From the NCBI GenBank assembly GCA_005882765.1, contig VBDV01000035.1, forward strand, positions 1 to 40,200: a stretch of 40,200 nt of DNA. The letters are read 5' to 3'. This DNA is from Chloroflexota bacterium (lineage in GTDB: Bacteria; Chloroflexota; Limnocylindria; P2-11E). The notes below the pieces were generated by a model. It had not been told where the DNA came from. It worked only from the letters and a program-made list of their open reading frames with translations, and ran no database searches. Below, in pieces: positions 37,869 to 40,200 of the stretch; the stretch's first letter is position 1; every line of letters starts with the position of its first letter. Both the position numbers and the translations under genes were made by a program.

Positions 37869-39041
37869 TCACGCGGTTCGGCCGTCGTGAGCCTCCTTCG
37901 CGCGCTTCAGGAGCGCGGCGTCGCTGAGCACGTCGAGCGCCGTCATCGCGAGGGCCTTGGCAGCGAGGTGCATCGTCTCGAGAGCGCGAGGTGTTCGCGC
38001 CGCCTCGGTGAAGGCGATCGAGTGCCCGGGCACCGGTCCTTCGGTGATCGAGAGAAAAGGATGAATGCCGGGGACCTTGGTCGTGACGTTCCCCATGTCC
38101 GTCGAGCCGTGCGTGTCCGACGGCCGTCTCGCCAGCATCGTGCGGCCAAGCGCGCGGGCGTTCTCAGCGAACGCCTCCGCGAGGGGACGGTTTGTGTTCA
38201 CAACCTCGCAGACTTCGCTCCACATCGGGCGGAGCTCCGCGCCCGTCGCGAGGGCCGCGCCCTCGAAACATGCGAGGACCCGGCGCCGAAGGTCGGCAAG
38301 GTACGTGTTGTCGGGAGAGCGGACCATCAGCCGCGCGGCCGCGCGATCGGGAATGATGTTCGCGGCCTTTCCACCGTCGGTGATGATCCCGTGGATCCGC
38401 GAATCGCTGCGAACGAGAAGACGGAGCGCCGACATCGCATTCCAACCGAGCACAAGGCCGTCGAGCGCGTTCACGCCGTCTTGCGGCTCGGCGGCGGCAT
38501 GCGCGGCCTTACCCAAAAGCTCCACGTCGAGGTTGACCATCGCGAGCATGAGCGGGTCGATCTCGTCTCGGTCGCCGGGGTGATACATGAGCGCCGCGTC
38601 CACGCCTTCGAACGCACCGCCGTTCATGAGGTGGACCTTGCCGTTCCCGCTCTCCTCGGCGGGGCAACCAATGACGCGCACGCGGCCGCGGACACCATCG
38701 AGCGTGTCGCGAAGAGCGAGGAATGCGCCGATCGCCGCCGTTCCCATGAGGTTGTGACCGCAGCCATGCCCGATCCCCGGTAAGGCGTCGTACTCGCCGA
38801 GGATCGCGACGACCGGTCCACCGGAGCCGGCTTCCGCGATGAACGCCGTTTCGAGACCTCCGGCCCCGCGCTGGACCGTCACCTTCTCCGATTCGAGGTA
38901 GTCCGCAAGCGATCCGGAGGCGAACCGCTCCTCGAACGCCAGCTCCGGCCGTGCGTGGATCTCGAGAGCCAGGCGGTCGAGCGCTTTGGCGCGCGCGTCG
39001 ACGCGCTCGCCGATCCGCTTCTTGCGCGCCGCGGTGTCCAA
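37869..39041 (-). CDS. M20 family metallopeptidase/amidohydrolase
   Basis: VAILGEYDALPGIGHGCGHNLMGTAAIGAFLAL...GCPAEESGNGKVHLM...HAAAEPQDGVNALDG...THGSTDMGNVTTKVPGIHPF. Confidence 0.92.
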   Translation of the reverse strand: MDTAARKKRIGERVDARAKALDRLALEIHARPELAFEERFASGSLADYLESEKVTVQRGAGGLETAFIAEAGSGGPVVAILGEYDALPGIGHGCGHNLMGTAAIGAFLALRDTLDGVRGRVRVIGCPAEESGNGKVHLMNGGAFEGVDAALMYHPGDRDEIDPLMLAMVNLDVELLGKAAHAAAEPQDGVNALDGLVLGWNAMSALRLLVRSDSRIHGIITDGGKAANIIPDRAAARLMVRSPDNTYLADLRRRVLACFEGAALATGAELRPMWSEVCEVVNTNRPLAEAFAENARALGRTMLARRPSDTHGSTDMGNVTTKVPGIHPFLSITEGPVPGHSIAFTEAARTPRALETMHLAAKALAMTALDVLSDAALLKRAKEAHDGRTA

Positions 39042-39053
39042 GTGGGCCTGAGG

Positions 39054-39434
39054 CTAACCCGAACGCGCCGTCGTCGATGACGCGCTGAGGACGAGCTCGG
39101 CCAGGGCGAACCCGGCGACGACGAACCCGCCGGTGATGACGGTCAGGCCGTCGATGGCACGGAGGAGGCCGAGCGCCGCCACGAGAGCTCCGATCTCGAG
39201 CCCCCGGCGAACCGCCCGGAAGCGGCGTGGGCGGCGCGCGCGCGGGCGGGCGAGCGTGGCGTCCCGCTCTTCTACCGCGACGCCTATGAGTGCCACGGCG
39301 CAGGCGATCGCGATGGACGAGCCCCCGATCACCGCCGCGACCGCGAGCGGGTCGGTGGGATCGCGTGTCAGCACGAGGACGATCACGGCCGCGCTTGCCG
39401 CCAACGTCCCGAGAGCGAGGATCTGCCTGATCAG
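39054..39434 (-). CDS. Membrane protein, hypothetical, possible CTG start
   Basis: From CTG 39434 (CTGA overlap with rmuC stop): MIRQILALGTLAASAAVIVLVLTRDPTDPLAVAAVIGG; alternative TTG at 39404. Confidence 0.55.
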   Translation of the reverse strand: MIRQILALGTLAASAAVIVLVLTRDPTDPLAVAAVIGGSSIAIACAVALIGVAVEERDATLARPRARRPRRFRAVRRGLEIGALVAALGLLRAIDGLTVITGGFVVAGFALAELVLSASSTTARSG

Positions 39435-40200
39435 CTCTCCTCGGTCTCCCGTCGCGGCTCCATTCGCAGTGGAAGCGCGACCTGCTCGCCGCCCGCCGCG
39501 ATCGGCGCCTGCGCGAGCGTCTCGATCGCGCTCGACGCGCGCGACAGTGCGCGGTCGGTCTCGTCGAATTTCTTTGTCGCGTTCTCGAGATGACGGCCGA
39601 GCTGGTCATGGAGCTCGACGAACCGCTCGAACTCGCGACGGACCGCAGCTACGCCTTGCTGCAGCTCGCGCGTGCGCTCCTGCATCGCGAGCCCCCGCAC
39701 GCCGAGCGAAACGACCTGCAGGTACGCGAGAAGCGTGTTCGGCGAAGCCGGGATCACCTTGCGTTCGGCGCAGTATGCGCGCAGGTCGGGCTCCCCCTCC
39801 TCTTCGCGCAGGACGAGGTCGTAGTAGACCGACTCCGACGGGATATACATCACTGCAAAGTCAATCGTCCCGTCGGCCGGCGACACGTACCGGCCGACCG
39901 CATCGATGTGCCGACGGACCTGTTGGAGGAATGCGCGCTTCTTCGCGCGCCGGTCCGCCGGGTCCTCGGCTTTCGCGAGCGCGTTCCAGGTCTCGTTGGG
40001 GAACTTCGCGTCGATTGGCACGATCCGTCCCGCGTAGCGGACGATCGCGTCGACGCGCGAGCCGTCCCGGTAGGTGTACTGGACTTCGTATGCGGTCGCC
40101 GGCAGCGCGTCGTGCAGGAGACGCTCGAGCAGCAGCTCGCCGAAACCACCGCGGGCTTTTGGCGCCCGAAGAAGGTCTTGCAGCGAGCCGATGTCCTTCG
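39431..40200 (-). CDS. rmuC: DNA recombination protein RmuC family, N-terminus beyond right edge
   Basis: GGFGELLLERLLHDALPATAYEVQYTYRDGSRVDAIVRYAGRIVPIDAKFPNETW...FAVMYIPSESVYYDLV...VIPASPNTLLAYLQVV. Confidence 0.93.
   Translation of the reverse strand, partial: KDIGSLQDLLRAPKARGGFGELLLERLLHDALPATAYEVQYTYRDGSRVDAIVRYAGRIVPIDAKFPNETWNALAKAEDPADRRAKKRAFLQQVRRHIDAVGRYVSPADGTIDFAVMYIPSESVYYDLVLREEEGEPDLRAYCAERKVIPASPNTLLAYLQVVSLGVRGLAMQERTRELQQGVAAVRREFERFVELHDQLGRHLENATKKFDETDRALSRASSAIETLAQAPIAAGGEQVALPLRMEPRRETEES

Overview
High-GC chromosomal window, probably Chloroflexota-like or actinobacterial-like, with dense operons that often use 4-nt stop/start overlaps. Main content: glutamate dehydrogenase (left edge, partial); a degenerate ATP-dependent DNA-ligase-like gene divergent from a small ORF across a promoter with two LexA-box-like sites; slipin/NfeD; lipase maturation factor; DinB, HIT and C39-like genes; aroA; a trpEGDCBA-aroH-aroF-tyrA supraoperon (no trpF) behind a Trp-specific T-box leader; DUF4395-thioredoxin/DUF1992; thpR; tilS-ftsH; two CAT tRNAs flanking an HNH endonuclease; a beta-lactamase-fold gene divergent from an amino-acid binding lipoprotein; a tandem pair of small paralogs; and a long minus-strand operon (rmuC, M20 peptidase, methyltransferase, N-acyl-D-amino-acid deacylase, DUF1611, dipeptide-epimerase-like enolase, DUF1461, CpaE-like, murI, ychF, pfkB). 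The most notable observations are: (1) a 728-bp tandem duplication across the ychF/pfkB junction that creates an in-frame PfkB-YchF(TGS) chimeric gene while preserving TGATG coupling; (2) several genes whose conserved N-termini extend upstream of any ATG/GTG/TTG and fit CTG starts embedded in CTGA overlaps (FtsH, DUF1992, a membrane protein); (3) a DNA-ligase-like protein lacking the catalytic lysine and the motif III glutamate, next to paired LexA-like boxes; (4) a relic 3' end of a C39-like paralog that now encodes the HIT C-terminus and DinB N-terminus in other frames; (5) a DgcN/DgcA-like putative D-glutamate operon. All calls are from manual reading; no database search was possible.
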